From assembly GCF_024172095.1 (NCBI RefSeq), contig NZ_JAMZDX010000003.1, positions 505,001-569,000 of the forward strand: a stretch of 64,000 nucleotides of DNA, given 5' to 3'. The notes below the pieces were generated by a model that did no database searches, was not told where the DNA came from, and saw only the letters and a list, made by a program, of their open reading frames with translations. How positions within the stretch are numbered: position 1 is the stretch's first letter; every line of letters starts with the position of its first letter. Of the stretch, positions 31,037-42,948 are shown one piece after another. The DNA is from Kitasatospora cinereorecta. GTDB taxonomy: Bacteria > Actinomycetota > Actinomycetes > Streptomycetales > Streptomycetaceae. The position numbers were made by a program, and so were the translations under genes.

Positions 31037-33838
31037 TTACTGCTCGGCGGCCCGCTGGAGGGCGCTGGCCAGCAGGGCGAGGTCGGTGGGGCCGTTGCCG
31101 AGTTCGCGGACCGGCCGGCGGGCCGGCGGGGCGCCGAGGTCGGCGGTGTGGAGGGCGACCACGGTCGGACGGAGGGTGGCCGTCCGGGGGATGCGTCCGC
31201 TGACCCGGGCGGCCTGGAAGGCGGTCACGCCGCCGTCCGGCCGGCGCAGGAAGCCGCGGCCGGGGGTGGTGTCGGACAGCGTCGCGGCGTCCGGCAGGTG
31301 GATGAGCAGGTCGGACTCGGCGGGCTGGTCCGTACGCAGGGCTATCCGCAGCAGCGACGCCTCGTCCAGCTCGGTACCGGCGGTGGCCTCGGGGGCGCCG
31401 GTGGCGGCGATCAGGTGGAGGCCGAGGCGTCCGCCGCGCCGGGCGACCTCGGAGAGGGCGCGGGCGAGCGGGCGGCCGGCCGCGGAGGTGGGGGAGAGCA
31501 GCGCGTCGTAGTCGTCGACCACCACCACCGCCCGGACCGGTTCGTCGCCGGCAGGCGTGGACGTGGGCGCGGGCGTGGGCGCGGGCCCGGCGTCCGGTGC
31601 GCGGCGCGGCTCGACCACCCGGGCGCCGGACGCCCGGGCGACGGCGGCCCCGCCGGGGGCGACCAGGGCGGGGGCGCGGTCGGCGGCCCGGGCGGCGTGC
31701 CACTCGGTGAAGCCGCGGCCCTCGAAGCGGTGCTCGCGCAGGTCGAGCTCGTCCAGCAGCGACTGGGCGAGCAGCATGGCCCGCCGGGGGTCGTCGTCGG
31801 CGTTCAGGTGCTCGCCGACGTGCGGCAGGTCGGTGCAGCCGCCGAGGCCGCCGTCCTCACCGGCCCGGCGGCCCTCCACCACGGTGATGTCCAGGCGGCC
31901 GGGGCGCTCGGAGACGGCGAGCGAGGCGACCAGGGTGCGCAGCAGCTCGGTCTTGCCGGAGCCGGCGGCGCCGCCGATCAGCAGGTGCGGGCCACCGCTC
32001 TCGCCGGGCTCGACCAGGTCGGGGTCGGCCAGGTCGAGGGCGCAGGTGTCGTCCTCGCGGGAGGTGCCGAGCAGCGCGGTGGCGCTGCCCGCGCCGGGCG
32101 GCAGGGCGGACCAGCTCGCGGCGAGCTTGGCGGGCGACACGCTCTCCAGCCGCAGCAGGTCGAGCAGGCGCAGGGCCTCCGGCAGCGGGCCGCGGGCGGC
32201 CGGGGCGGCCTCGCGGAGCGGGGCGAGGACCCGGGCGAGCCGTTCGGCCCAGGCGGGCGAGACGGCGTCCAGGGCGACCTCGTCGACCTGCTCGCGGGCG
32301 CCGGCCGCGGGGCGCTCGACGGTCAGCAGGGTGCCGACCTCGCCGGTGACCAGCGCGCGGGCGCCGAGGCCGGCCGGCAGCCGCTCGGGCAGGTCGGCCA
32401 GGCAGACGGTGAAGACGCCGACCGCAGGGCCCTGGCGCAGCAGGACGGCGAGCGCGTCCCGGGCGGCCTGCCCGCCGGGGTCGCCGTCGACCACCAGGAC
32501 GGTCGCCGGGGCACCGGCGGAGGCGGTGGCCAGCTCGGCGAGCCGGGCCTCGGCCTGCTCCGGGCCGAAGCCGAACAGCTGCCGGCAGGCCTGGCCGTGG
32601 GCCGGCCGCAGGTGGGGGAGCCACTGGGCCCAGGTCCACTCGGCGGCGGTCTCCGGCTCGGCGGCGACCACCACCACGCTGAGCCCGCTCGGCGGGTGCA
32701 GGGCGGCCAGCTGGGCGACCACGGCGCGGGCCAGGCCGGCCACCCGGTGGCGCGGTCCGGCCAGGCCGAGGCTGCCGGCGGTCTGCAGGTCGACGGTGAC
32801 CGGGACGGCGGGCAGCAGCGTGCCGGGGGCGGTGCCGGCGCCGCCCGGCCGGTCGGCGGTGCCCAGCCGCAGGGTCAGCGCGTCCGGGTGGGCCGGGCCG
32901 CGCTCCCACAGCCGCGGTCCGGCCGACAGGGCGGTGAGCAGCAGGGCGGCCGGGTCGGGCCAGCGTTCGCGCTGGGCGGCGGCCTGCCGGGCCCGGGCGG
33001 CGGCGTGCTGCTGGGCGGCGTCCGGCCGGGGGGACTCGGGGGCCTTGGCGCGGCGCAGCGAGAGCAGCGAGCGGCTGCGCCCGGCGGGCTGCGCGGGCTC
33101 CGGCTCGGGGGCGGGTACGGGCTGCGCGAGGTGGGCGCGGGCGGCCGGCTGGGGGGCGATCCTCAGGTGGCCCTCGCCGTCGGGCGCGGGCTCGCGGGCC
33201 GGGGAGGGGGTCGCCGCGGCCTTCGGGCGGTGGACCTGGAGGGTGGACTCGCCGATCCGGACCAGTCCGCCGTCGGCCAGCTCGGCGCTCTCGTCCCGCA
33301 GGAAGCGCTGGTCGGCGCCGGCGCCGCGGGGCTCGTCCAGCACGGTGCCGTTGGTGGAGCCGAGGTCGCGGACGGTGACCCGGCCGTCGGCGGCCAGGTG
33401 GAGCGCGAGGTGCAGCCGGGAGACGTCCGGGTCGTCCAGCGGGACGTCGGCCTCGGAGGAGCGGCCGACCCGGATCTCCTCGCCGTGCAGGTGGTGGACG
33501 CCGCCCGCGTCGGGCCCGCCGACCACCCGCAGCTCGGCGGCGTGCGGCTGCGGCCCGTCGTCCTCGGTCGCGTCCGGGTCGGGCTCGTTCAGGCAGAGCA
33601 CCGCGCCGTCCAGCAGCGGGGGGCGGCCCAGCGGGGTCGACTCGTCGAGCCGCCGCGCGCCCGCGTACAGGTGGACGTGGGTGGCCGAGCGGGGACCGCG
33701 GACGCCGACGGCCCCGGCCAGGGCGTGCGCCACCGAGCCGAGCGCCGTTCCGGCCGGGGCCGTGACCAGGACGTCGGTGGAGGCGCCGGCACCCGACGGG
33801 CCGCTGCGCGGTCGAAGGACGGTGAGCCGGATCTGCAT
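31037..33838 (-). CDS. FHA domain FtsK/SpoIIIE (EccC/EssC-like) ATPase
   Basis: 933 residues. Residues 1-85 look like the YukD/EssC N-terminal ubiquitin-like fold (LYAGARRLDESTPLG..LLDGAVL). An FHA domain follows (about 120-185) with IRVGRSSEADVPL, SRLH and STNGT, the phospho-Thr binding residues. The middle region has WTWAQWLPHLRP (402-412), a landmark of EccC/EssC proteins. One intact FtsK ATPase domain has Walker A GGAAGSGKTE (622-631) and Walker B VVVVDDYD (771-778). No membrane helix is evident, unlike EccC. Divergent from two Ser/Thr kinases, so phospho-dependent control is likely. The cargo is unknown; no secretion genes are adjacent. Confidence 0.85.
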   Translation of the reverse strand: MQIRLTVLRPRSGPSGAGASTDVLVTAPAGTALGSVAHALAGAVGVRGPRSATHVHLYAGARRLDESTPLGRPPLLDGAVLCLNEPDPDATEDDGPQPHAAELRVVGGPDAGGVHHLHGEEIRVGRSSEADVPLDDPDVSRLHLALHLAADGRVTVRDLGSTNGTVLDEPRGAGADQRFLRDESAELADGGLVRIGESTLQVHRPKAAATPSPAREPAPDGEGHLRIAPQPAARAHLAQPVPAPEPEPAQPAGRSRSLLSLRRAKAPESPRPDAAQQHAAARARQAAAQRERWPDPAALLLTALSAGPRLWERGPAHPDALTLRLGTADRPGGAGTAPGTLLPAVPVTVDLQTAGSLGLAGPRHRVAGLARAVVAQLAALHPPSGLSVVVVAAEPETAAEWTWAQWLPHLRPAHGQACRQLFGFGPEQAEARLAELATASAGAPATVLVVDGDPGGQAARDALAVLLRQGPAVGVFTVCLADLPERLPAGLGARALVTGEVGTLLTVERPAAGAREQVDEVALDAVSPAWAERLARVLAPLREAAPAARGPLPEALRLLDLLRLESVSPAKLAASWSALPPGAGSATALLGTSREDDTCALDLADPDLVEPGESGGPHLLIGGAAGSGKTELLRTLVASLAVSERPGRLDITVVEGRRAGEDGGLGGCTDLPHVGEHLNADDDPRRAMLLAQSLLDELDLREHRFEGRGFTEWHAARAADRAPALVAPGGAAVARASGARVVEPRRAPDAGPAPTPAPTSTPAGDEPVRAVVVVDDYDALLSPTSAAGRPLARALSEVARRGGRLGLHLIAATGAPEATAGTELDEASLLRIALRTDQPAESDLLIHLPDAATLSDTTPGRGFLRRPDGGVTAFQAARVSGRIPRTATLRPTVVALHTADLGAPPARRPVRELGNGPTDLALLASALQRAAEQ

Positions 33839-34048
33839 CTCGCCCCTGTGTCCCTTCTGCACACGTGTGGTGCCTGCCATCCTGCCACCCGGGAGGGACA
33901 GCCCGCGTACGGTACCGGATTTGACGATCTTGCGATCATCGCCATGGTGGGCCGGACGGAACGTCAGGTCAAGGCAGGCCGTGGTCAGCGTGCCGGGCCG
34001 CTGACCAGGACACCCGCCGCTCGCCTCGGAAAGCCGCTCGGACACCGT

Positions 34049-34054
34049 TAGAGT
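34049..34054 (+). promoter_or_regulatory. Candidate pkaA -10 element
   Basis: TAGAGT 33 nt upstream of the GTG start, with a GAGGAG ribosome-binding site in the short leader. Confidence 0.45.
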
Positions 34055-34087
34055 TGCCGAAAACAGGGGCCAGCGAGGAGTGCACAG

Positions 34088-35959
<1,872 letters not shown>

Positions 35960-36044
35960 CGATTTGTCGACAAATTTGAAGATTTCTTTCCGGCAAGGGC
36001 CCTGCCAGGAGCCGTCCGGGGCTCCCGGAGGGCCCCCGGGCGCG

Positions 36045-36050
36045 TAGGTT
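36045..36050 (+). promoter_or_regulatory. Candidate pkaB -10 element
   Basis: TAGGTT about 40 nt before the TTG start; suggests pkaB has its own promoter in the 130-nt gap after pkaA. Confidence 0.4.
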
Positions 36051-36089
36051 GTTCGCTGAGCACCGACCTCACGAGCCCACGGAGCAGCA

Positions 36090-37355
<1,266 letters not shown>

Positions 37356-37377
37356 CCGAGTCGGGCCGCCGAGCCAT

Positions 37378-37383
37378 TACGCT
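37378..37383 (+). promoter_or_regulatory. -10 element for a leaderless prfB mRNA
   Basis: TACGCT ends 6 nt before the prfB GTG; there is no Shine-Dalgarno sequence between. Confidence 0.55.
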
Positions 37384-37389
37384 TGATGC

Positions 37390-38499
37390 GTGGCAGCCGT
37401 CGATCCTTCCGAAGAGCTCAAGAACCTCGAGTCGACCATGGGGTCGATCGAGGCCGTCCTCGACCTGGACAAGATCCGGGCCGACATTGCGACCCTGGAG
37501 GAGGAGGCAGCCGCCCCGACCCTCTGGGACGACCTCGCGAACGCCCAGAAGGTCACCAGTCGGCTCTCCTTCCTCCAGGGTGAGTTGCGCAAGTTCGAGA
37601 CCCTGCGCGGCCGGGTCGACGACCTGGCGGTGCTCTTCGAGCTGGCCGAGTCGGAGGACGACGCGGACACCCGCGCCGAGGCCGAGTCCGAGCTGGAGTC
37701 CGTCAAGAAGGCCGTCGAGGAGCTGGAGGTCCGTACCCTCCTCTCCGGCGAGTACGACGCCCGCGAGGCCCTGGTCAACATCCGCGCCGAGGCCGGTGGC
37801 GTGGACGCCGCCGACTTCGCCGAGCAGCTGATGCGCATGTACCTGCGCTGGGCCGAGCGGCACGGCTACCCGACCGAGGTCTACGACACCTCGTACGCGG
37901 AAGAGGCCGGCATCAAGTCCGCGACCTTCACCGTGAAGGCCCCGTACGCGTACGGCACCCTCTCGGTCGAGCAGGGCACCCACCGCCTGGTGCGCATCTC
38001 GCCGTTCGACAACCAGGGCCGCAGGCAGACCTCGTTCGCCGGTGTCGAGGTGCTCCCGGTCGTCGAGCAGTCCGACCACGTCGACATCGACGAGGGCGAG
38101 CTGCGGATCGACGTGTACCGCGCCTCCGGCCCCGGCGGCCAGGGCGTCAACACCACCGACTCCGCGGTGCGCATCACCCACCTCCCGACCGGCATCGTGG
38201 TCTCCTGCCAGAACGAGCGCTCGCAGATCCAGAACAAGGCCTCGGCGATGAACGTCCTCCAGGCCAAGCTGCTGGAGCGGCGCCGCCAGGAGGAGAAGGC
38301 CGCGATGGACGCGCTGAAGGACAGCGGTTCGTCCTGGGGCAACCAGATGCGCTCCTACGTCCTGCACCCGTACCAGATGGTGAAGGACCTGCGGACCGAG
38401 TTCGAGGTCGGCAACCCGCAGGGCGTGCTGGACGGCGACATCGACGGTTTCATCGAAGCCGGCATCCGCTGGCGCAAGCAGCGGGAGACCGCGAGCTGA
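37390..38499 (+). CDS. prfB: Peptide chain release factor 2
   Basis: 369 residues. Recognises UGA and UAA stop codons and triggers peptide release. The SPF anticodon tripeptide is at 204-206 ([16 protein letters not shown]), and the catalytic GGQ is in SGPGGQGVN (249-251). The reading frame is uninterrupted, so the programmed +1 frameshift seen in E. coli prfB is absent, as usual in actinobacteria. The GTG start is supported by the TACGCT hexamer 6 nt upstream. Followed by a perfect 17-bp terminator. Confidence 0.97.
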   Translation: MAAVDPSEELKNLESTMGSIEAVLDLDKIRADIATLEEEAAAPTLWDDLANAQKVTSRLSFLQGELRKFETLRGRVDDLAVLFELAESEDDADTRAEAESELESVKKAVEELEVRTLLSGEYDAREALVNIRAEAGGVDAADFAEQLMRMYLRWAERHGYPTEVYDTSYAEEAGIKSATFTVKAPYAYGTLSVEQGTHRLVRISPFDNQGRRQTSFAGVEVLPVVEQSDHVDIDEGELRIDVYRASGPGGQGVNTTDSAVRITHLPTGIVVSCQNERSQIQNKASAMNVLQAKLLERRRQEEKAAMDALKDSGSSWGNQMRSYVLHPYQMVKDLRTEFEVGNPQGVLDGDIDGFIEAGIRWRKQRETAS

Positions 38500-38509
38500 C
38501 CGTAGTCAT

Positions 38510-38547
38510 GGGAAAGCCCCGGAGCCTTGTGGCTCCGGGGCTTTCCC
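38510..38547. terminator. prfB terminator
   Basis: Perfect 17-bp stem GGGAAAGCCCCGGAGCC / GGCTCCGGGGCTTTCCC with a TTGT loop. Its AAAG/CTTT ends make it work from both sides, also for the small minus-strand gene. Confidence 0.9.
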
Positions 38548-38569
38548 GTGGACGGGGACCGGTCTGCGG

Positions 38570-38755
38570 TCAGCGGACCAGAAGGGCCAGCGCCAGCAGG
38601 GCCGCAGTCAGCAGGGCCAGCAGCATCGCCGGGCTGAGCGCGGCGAACGGGCCCTGCTGCTCCTGCAGCCGGGCGCGGTTGGCGCGGCACACCGGACACC
38701 GGCCGTCGCTCACGCGGCCGTTGCAGTTGGCGCACACCAGATGGTCGCATGTCAT
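38570..38755 (-). CDS. Small zinc-ribbon membrane protein
   Basis: 61 residues; ATG with a very strong AAGGAGGAG ribosome-binding site. Two CxxC knuckles (C8/C11 and C20/C23, plus C3 and H5) form a probable zinc ribbon facing the cytosol, followed by one transmembrane helix (about 39-60) ending at the C-terminus. Such tail-anchored zinc ribbons are conserved in Streptomyces without a known function. Convergent with prfB and divergent from ftsE. Confidence 0.72.
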   Translation of the reverse strand: MTCDHLVCANCNGRVSDGRCPVCRANRARLQEQQGPFAALSPAMLLALLTAALLALALLVR

Positions 38756-38992
38756 GCGATCTCCTCCTTGCTGCTACAGCCAACGCGCCGGAGGCGACTT
38801 TGGTTCCGACTCTCTCCACTCTGCCAGGTTCCGAACCCTTCGGCCCCCGGAGGGGAAGGGTTACCCCGCTGTGACATCCATCGCAATTTTCGGGGCAAAC
38901 CAGATCGATACCTGACGAAACCACGGCCAGTAGCGGGCCGTGGACTGCGGGTGCTCATCGGACTCGCGTAAGGTCACTGGCTCCGATCCACC

Positions 38993-38998
38993 TAGGAT
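38993..38998 (+). promoter_or_regulatory. Candidate ftsE -10 element
   Basis: TAGGAT ends 7 nt before a GTG at 39006 that opens a four-codon frame; ftsE begins at 39017. Confidence 0.5.
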
Positions 38999-39005
38999 GG
39001 CCCCC

Positions 39006-39020
39006 GTGATGCAGCCGTGA
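39006..39020 (+). other. Possible leaderless four-codon upstream ORF before ftsE
   Basis: GTG-ATG-CAG-CCG-TGA. The predicted transcription start coincides with its GTG, and its TGA overlaps the ftsE GTG (GTGA). This would couple ftsE initiation to termination of the short frame. Could also be chance; ftsE has no clear Shine-Dalgarno sequence of its own. Confidence 0.35.
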
Positions 39021-39706
39021 TCAGATTCGACAACGTCTCCAAGACCTATCCCAAGCAGAACCGTCCTGCCCTGGACAACGTCTCGCTGGAGATCGAGAAG
39101 GGCGAGTTCGTCTTCCTGGTCGGCTCGTCCGGCTCCGGAAAGTCGACGTTTCTGCGCCTGTGCCTTCGCGAGGAGCGGCCGAGCACCGGTGCGGTCCACG
39201 TGCTGGGCAAGGACCTCGGCAAGCTGTCCAACTGGAAGGTGCCGCACATGCGGCGCCAGCTGGGCACGGTCTTCCAGGACTTCCGCCTGCTCCCCAACAA
39301 GACGGTGGGGCAGAACGTCGCCTTCGCCCTCGAGGTGATCGGCAAGCCCAAGAGTGCCATCAACAAGGTGGTGCCCGAGGTGCTCGACCTCGTCGGCCTC
39401 GGCGGCAAGGAGGACCGGATGCCCGGCGAGCTCTCGGGTGGTGAGCAGCAGCGTGTGGCCATCGCCCGCGCCTTCGTGAACCGTCCGATGCTGCTGATCG
39501 CCGACGAGCCCACCGGTAACCTCGACCCGCAGAACTCGGTCGGCATCATGAAGCTGCTCGACCGGATCAACCGGACCGGTACCACCGTGCTGATGGCCAC
39601 CCACGACCAGGCCATCGTCGACCAGATGCGCAAGCGCGTCATCGAGCTCGACAAGGGTCTCCTGGTCCGCGACCAGGCCCGCGGCGTCTACGGCTACCAG
39701 AGCTAG
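39017..39706 (+). CDS. ftsE: Cell division ATP-binding protein FtsE
   Basis: 229 residues from GTG. ABC ATPase partner of FtsX; the complex signals from the division site to peptidoglycan hydrolases in the wall. Walker [10 protein letters not shown] (36-44), signature LSGGEQQR (about 138-145), Walker [10 protein letters not shown] (about 158-166), H-loop ATHDQ. No Shine-Dalgarno is evident; the start overlaps a four-codon frame. ftsX follows after 10 nt. Confidence 0.97.
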   Translation: MIRFDNVSKTYPKQNRPALDNVSLEIEKGEFVFLVGSSGSGKSTFLRLCLREERPSTGAVHVLGKDLGKLSNWKVPHMRRQLGTVFQDFRLLPNKTVGQNVAFALEVIGKPKSAINKVVPEVLDLVGLGGKEDRMPGELSGGEQQRVAIARAFVNRPMLLIADEPTGNLDPQNSVGIMKLLDRINRTGTTVLMATHDQAIVDQMRKRVIELDKGLLVRDQARGVYGYQS

Positions 39707-39716
39707 GAAGAGAAGC

Positions 39717-40625
39717 ATGCGCGCCCAGTTCGTTCTGTCGGAGATCGGTGTCGGTCTCCGCCGCAACCTGACGATGACCATCGCGGTCGTCGTCAGTGTC
39801 GCGCTGTCGCTCGCCCTCGCCGGTGCCTCGCTGCTGGTCCGCGACCAGGTCAACTCCATGAAGGGGTACTGGTACGACAAGGTCGAGGTGAGCATCTACT
39901 TCTGCACCAAGGCGGACCAGCACGGTTCGCCGCAGTGCTCGACCGGTGCGGCCACCGACGACCAGGTCAAGGACGTGAAGAGCCAGCTGGACAAGATGCC
40001 CCTGGTGCAGAGCGCGACCTACGAGAGCTCCGCCGAGGCCTTCCAGCGCTTCAAGCAGACCAACCCGGACAACCCGCTGCTGGCCGCGGTGGGTGCGGAG
40101 TCCATGCCGCAGTCCTGGCGGGTCAAGCTCACCGACCCCACCCGGTACGACGTGATCCAGAGCGCCTTCGCCGGCAAGGCGGGCGTGAAGTCGGTCGAGG
40201 ACCAACGCAAGATCCTGGAGAACCTCTTCGGCCTGCTGAACGGCCTGCAGACCGCGGCGTTCGTGATCATGGTGTTGATGCTCTTCGTTGCGTTGCTGCT
40301 GATCGTCAACACCGTTCGGGTGTCGGCGTTCAGCCGACGGCGCGAGACCGGGATCATGCGCCTGGTCGGTGCGTCCAACTTCTATGTACAGATGCCGTTC
40401 ATCGCCGAGGCCGCGTTCGCCGCGCTGCTCGGCGCGGCGCTGGCCTCCGTGCTGCTGCTGGGCGGGCACTTCTTCGTCCAGGGCTGGCTGGCCAAGAAGG
40501 TGCTGTTCATCCACTTCATCGGCCTGTCCTCGGTGCTGGCGGTCATCCCGCTGCTGGTCGTGGTGGGTATGGGCATGGCCGGCATCGCGGCCTTCTTCAC
40601 CCTCCGCAAGTACCTCAAGGTCTGA
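39717..40625 (+). CDS. ftsX: Cell division membrane protein FtsX
   Basis: 302 residues, ATG preceded by GGAAGAGAAG. Topology of the FtsX family: one helix at about 20-42, an extracellular domain of about 130 residues (with two Cys, in YFCTK and PQCST, which may form a disulfide), then three C-terminal helices. RRRETGIMRLVGAS between helices 2 and 3 is the FtsX permease signature. Works with FtsE to activate extracytoplasmic NlpC/P60-type wall hydrolases. Ends with a strong terminator. Confidence 0.96.
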   Translation: MRAQFVLSEIGVGLRRNLTMTIAVVVSVALSLALAGASLLVRDQVNSMKGYWYDKVEVSIYFCTKADQHGSPQCSTGAATDDQVKDVKSQLDKMPLVQSATYESSAEAFQRFKQTNPDNPLLAAVGAESMPQSWRVKLTDPTRYDVIQSAFAGKAGVKSVEDQRKILENLFGLLNGLQTAAFVIMVLMLFVALLLIVNTVRVSAFSRRRETGIMRLVGASNFYVQMPFIAEAAFAALLGAALASVLLLGGHFFVQGWLAKKVLFIHFIGLSSVLAVIPLLVVVGMGMAGIAAFFTLRKYLKV

Positions 40626-40635
40626 CGGAACGTCA

Positions 40636-40674
40636 CAGCAGCCCCGGACGGCAGTGCGCCGTCCGGGGCTGCTG
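40636..40674 (+). terminator. ftsEX terminator
   Basis: Perfect 17-bp stem CAGCAGCCCCGGACGGC / GCCGTCCGGGGCTGCTG with a 5-nt loop. Confidence 0.85.
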
Positions 40675-40720
40675 CGTGTCCGTCCCTTCCGGTTCGACGG
40701 TTCCCGGGCCGCGGGCCGCC

Positions 40721-40726
40721 TAGACT
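40721..40726 (+). promoter_or_regulatory. -10 element for a leaderless protease mRNA
   Basis: TAGACT ends 7 nt before the ATG at 40734, with no ribosome-binding site between. Confidence 0.55.
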
Positions 40727-40733
40727 CCTGGGC

Positions 40734-41834
40734 ATGCCGACAGCACAGCGGGTCCGACAGGGAGCGACGCTCAGCCTGCTGTTCGGCGCCGTGCTGCTGG
40801 CAGGCGCCGCCGCCGGCGCCTGGGGCGAACCCGTCGGCTTACCGCAGAGCCGCTCCGGCGACAGCACCCGGCTCGCCGCCCAGGACCTCAACGGCGCCGC
40901 CCTCAGCCCGGCCCAGGCCGAACGGCTGGTCGGGGAGAGCGGCGACAGGTGGGCCGCCTACCTGAGCCCCGAGGAGTACGCCGACTTCACCGGCGGCCGC
41001 TACCCCGGCGTCGGCCTCTCCGTCGAGCGCACCGGCGGCGCCACCACCGTCTCCGACGTGGTCCCCGGCGGCCCCGCCGCGTCCGCCGGGATCGCCGTCG
41101 GCGACCGGCTGCTGAGCATCGACGGCGCCTCGGCCGACCAGCTGCCCGTCACCGACCTGGTCTCCCGGTTGCGCGGCGAGCGGGCCGGCACGGCGGTCGC
41201 GCTCGCGGTCCGGCGGGCGGACGGGCCGGTCCGCGAGGTGTCGCTCAACCGGGCCGAACTGGCCGTCCGCGAGGTCGTGGTCGACCACCCGCGGCCCGGC
41301 GTGGTGCGGATCGCCGTCCGGGCGTTCACCTCCGGGGTCGCCGAGCAGGTGCGGCAGGCCGCGCAGGGCGCCCAGGGCGTGGTGCTCGATCTGCGGGGCA
41401 GCTCCGGCGGGCTGGTTCAGGAGGCCGTCGCCACCGCCTCGCTCTTCCTCGACGGCGGCCCGGTCGCCTCGTACCAGGTGCAGGGCTCGACCCGGGAGCT
41501 GACCGCGGCGCCCGGCGGGGACACCGCGACGCCGCTGGTGGTGCTGGTCGACGGCGGCACCATGAGCTCCGCCGAACTGCTCGCGGGCGCCCTGCAGGAC
41601 CGCTGCCGGGCCGTCCTGGTCGGCTCCCGCACCTTCGGCAAGGCCAGCGTCCAGCAGCCCACCCGGCTCGCCGACGGCTCCGTCCTCGAACTCACCGTCG
41701 GCCACTACGCCACCCCCGCCGGCCGCTCCCCGGACGGCACCGGCCTGCTGCCCGACGTCCCCGTCCACCCCGCCGAACCCGCCGACGACCTGGCCCTGCG
41801 CGTCCTCGCCGGCCTGCGCACCCGCAACACGTAG
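40734..41834 (+). CDS. S41-family C-terminal processing protease (CtpA-like), with a TTA codon
   Basis: 366 residues. A signal peptide or membrane anchor at about 10-30 exports it. PDZ domain at about 90-165 (YPGVGLSVE..GGPAASAGIAVGDRLLSIDG), then the S41 core with nucleophile S278 (DGGTMSSAE) and catalytic K303 (TFGKASVQ), 25 residues apart as in E. coli Prc. It likely trims or degrades exported proteins near the ftsEX division complex. Codon 36 (40839-40841) is TTA, the leucine codon read only by the bldA tRNA in Streptomyces, so translation may be limited to late growth. Short for the family (usually 380-450 residues). Confidence 0.9.
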   Translation: MPTAQRVRQGATLSLLFGAVLLAGAAAGAWGEPVGLPQSRSGDSTRLAAQDLNGAALSPAQAERLVGESGDRWAAYLSPEEYADFTGGRYPGVGLSVERTGGATTVSDVVPGGPAASAGIAVGDRLLSIDGASADQLPVTDLVSRLRGERAGTAVALAVRRADGPVREVSLNRAELAVREVVVDHPRPGVVRIAVRAFTSGVAEQVRQAAQGAQGVVLDLRGSSGGLVQEAVATASLFLDGGPVASYQVQGSTRELTAAPGGDTATPLVVLVDGGTMSSAELLAGALQDRCRAVLVGSRTFGKASVQQPTRLADGSVLELTVGHYATPAGRSPDGTGLLPDVPVHPAEPADDLALRVLAGLRTRNT

Positions 41835-41903
41835 CCGGGCGCGCCGCGCGGGGCGTAAAGGGCTGTCCGGGCGGGTCGGCGGGGTGCGAGAATGGCCAGC
41901 GCT

Positions 41904-42380
41904 ATGGCAAAGGAAACGGGTAAGAAGCTGGTCGCGCAGAACAAGAAGGCGCGACACGAGTACACCATCCTGGACACCTACGAGTGCGGCATGGTGCTCA
42001 CCGGTACCGAGGTGAAGTCCCTGCGCGAGGGCCGGGCGAACCTGGTGGACGGCTACGCGTACATCCAGGGCGGCGAGGCGTGGATCGACAACGTCTTCAT
42101 CCCCGAGTACGCCCAGGGGACGTGGACCAACCACTCCGCGCGCCGCAAGCGCAAGCTGCTGCTGCACAAGCTGGAGATCCGCAAGATCGAGTCCAAGGTC
42201 AAGGAGACCGGCCACACCCTGGTGCCGCTCTCACTGTACTTCAAGGACGGGCGGGCCAAGCTGGAGCTGGCGCTCGCGGTCGGCAAGAAGCTGTACGACA
42301 AGCGGCAGACCCTGCGCGAGCGGCAGGACAGGCGCGAGTCCGACCGCGCGGTGGCGGCCGCCCGGCGCCGCCAGCGTTAA
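41904..42380 (+). CDS. smpB: SsrA-binding protein SmpB
   Basis: 158 residues starting at [20 protein letters not shown]; an ATG four codons upstream is possible but the family normally starts here. OB-fold protein that binds the tRNA-like domain of tmRNA and carries it into stalled ribosomes. [34 protein letters not shown] and the basic C-terminal helix ([18 protein letters not shown]) that fills the mRNA channel are present. The tmRNA gene itself follows 93 nt downstream. Confidence 0.96.
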   Translation: MAKETGKKLVAQNKKARHEYTILDTYECGMVLTGTEVKSLREGRANLVDGYAYIQGGEAWIDNVFIPEYAQGTWTNHSARRKRKLLLHKLEIRKIESKVKETGHTLVPLSLYFKDGRAKLELALAVGKKLYDKRQTLRERQDRRESDRAVAAARRRQR

Positions 42381-42385
42381 TCTGC

Positions 42386-42415
42386 TTGGCGCTCGCCGGT
42401 CACGGCGCGTACCAT
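42386..42415 (+). promoter_or_regulatory. ssrA promoter
   Basis: TTGGCG (42386-42391), an 18-bp spacer and TACCAT (42410-42415). Transcription would start near 42422, giving a precursor with a CCGGAGGG / CCCTCCGG hairpin (42432-42452) ahead of the mature 5' end, probably removed by RNase P. Confidence 0.6.
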
Positions 42416-42473
42416 GTGTCCAGCAACGACACCGGAGGGTCCGTCCCTCCGGCGCAGTTTGTCAAATGAACAT

Positions 42474-42851
42474 GGGGATGATCGGTTTCGACAGTGGCAG
42501 TCGAAACAGGAGAAGCGAGCCGAGGAATGCGGCCATGATCTCGTTAACCACAGGTCGCAAAAATATAATCGCCAACTCTAAGCGCGATTCCCAGCAGTTC
42601 GCTCTCGCAGCCTGATCTGCGAAAGTGAATGGGTGTCAGCCCGGGGCGTTCCCGACCCGGATCCTGGCATAATCTAGGGAACTCAACCCGCCGCTCGGGC
42701 TGCGAGGGCGGTGGGGAAATCAAACAGCAGCTGGGCCTGTTGGCGGCTTGTCCGCGTGACCGCCAGGGCCGAGAAAAGCACAGCGGACTGCGCTCGGAGA
42801 AGTCCTGAATCCACTCCATTGGACCCGGGTTCGATTCCCGGCATCTCCACA
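42474..42851 (+). ncRNA. ssrA: Transfer-messenger RNA (tmRNA)
   Basis: One-piece tmRNA of about 376-378 nt. The 5' GGGGATG pairs with 3' CATCTCC as the acceptor stem, and GGACCCGGGTTCGATTCCCGGC is the T arm. The tag frame is 42571-42615 (GCC resume codon to TGA), encoding ANSKRDSQQFALAA, ending in the ALAA degradation signal. The 3' CCA is not encoded (ACAA follows the stem) and must be added. Together with smpB it rescues ribosomes stalled on broken mRNA. Confidence 0.96.
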
Positions 42852-42868
42852 ACCCCATGTGCGACGCA

Positions 42869-42897
42869 GAGCCGTCCTCCGCTCCGGAGGGCGGCTC
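42869..42897 (+). terminator. ssrA terminator
   Basis: 13-bp stem GAGCCGTCCTCCG / CGGAGGGCGGCTC (one G-U pair) about 20 nt after the tmRNA 3' end, followed by CGTTGCGTTT. Confidence 0.8.
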
Positions 42898-42948
42898 CGT
42901 TGCGTTTCGGGCCCCTCACACCGGTGGGGCGTAGCGGGTGAGAGAACC

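Noticed and set aside
25707..31703. Minus-strand open frame of about 2,000 codons opposite gdh
   Set aside because: It is a mirror of the GC-rich codon bias of gdh; the translation is low complexity (Val/Gly/Asp/Leu runs) with no domain.
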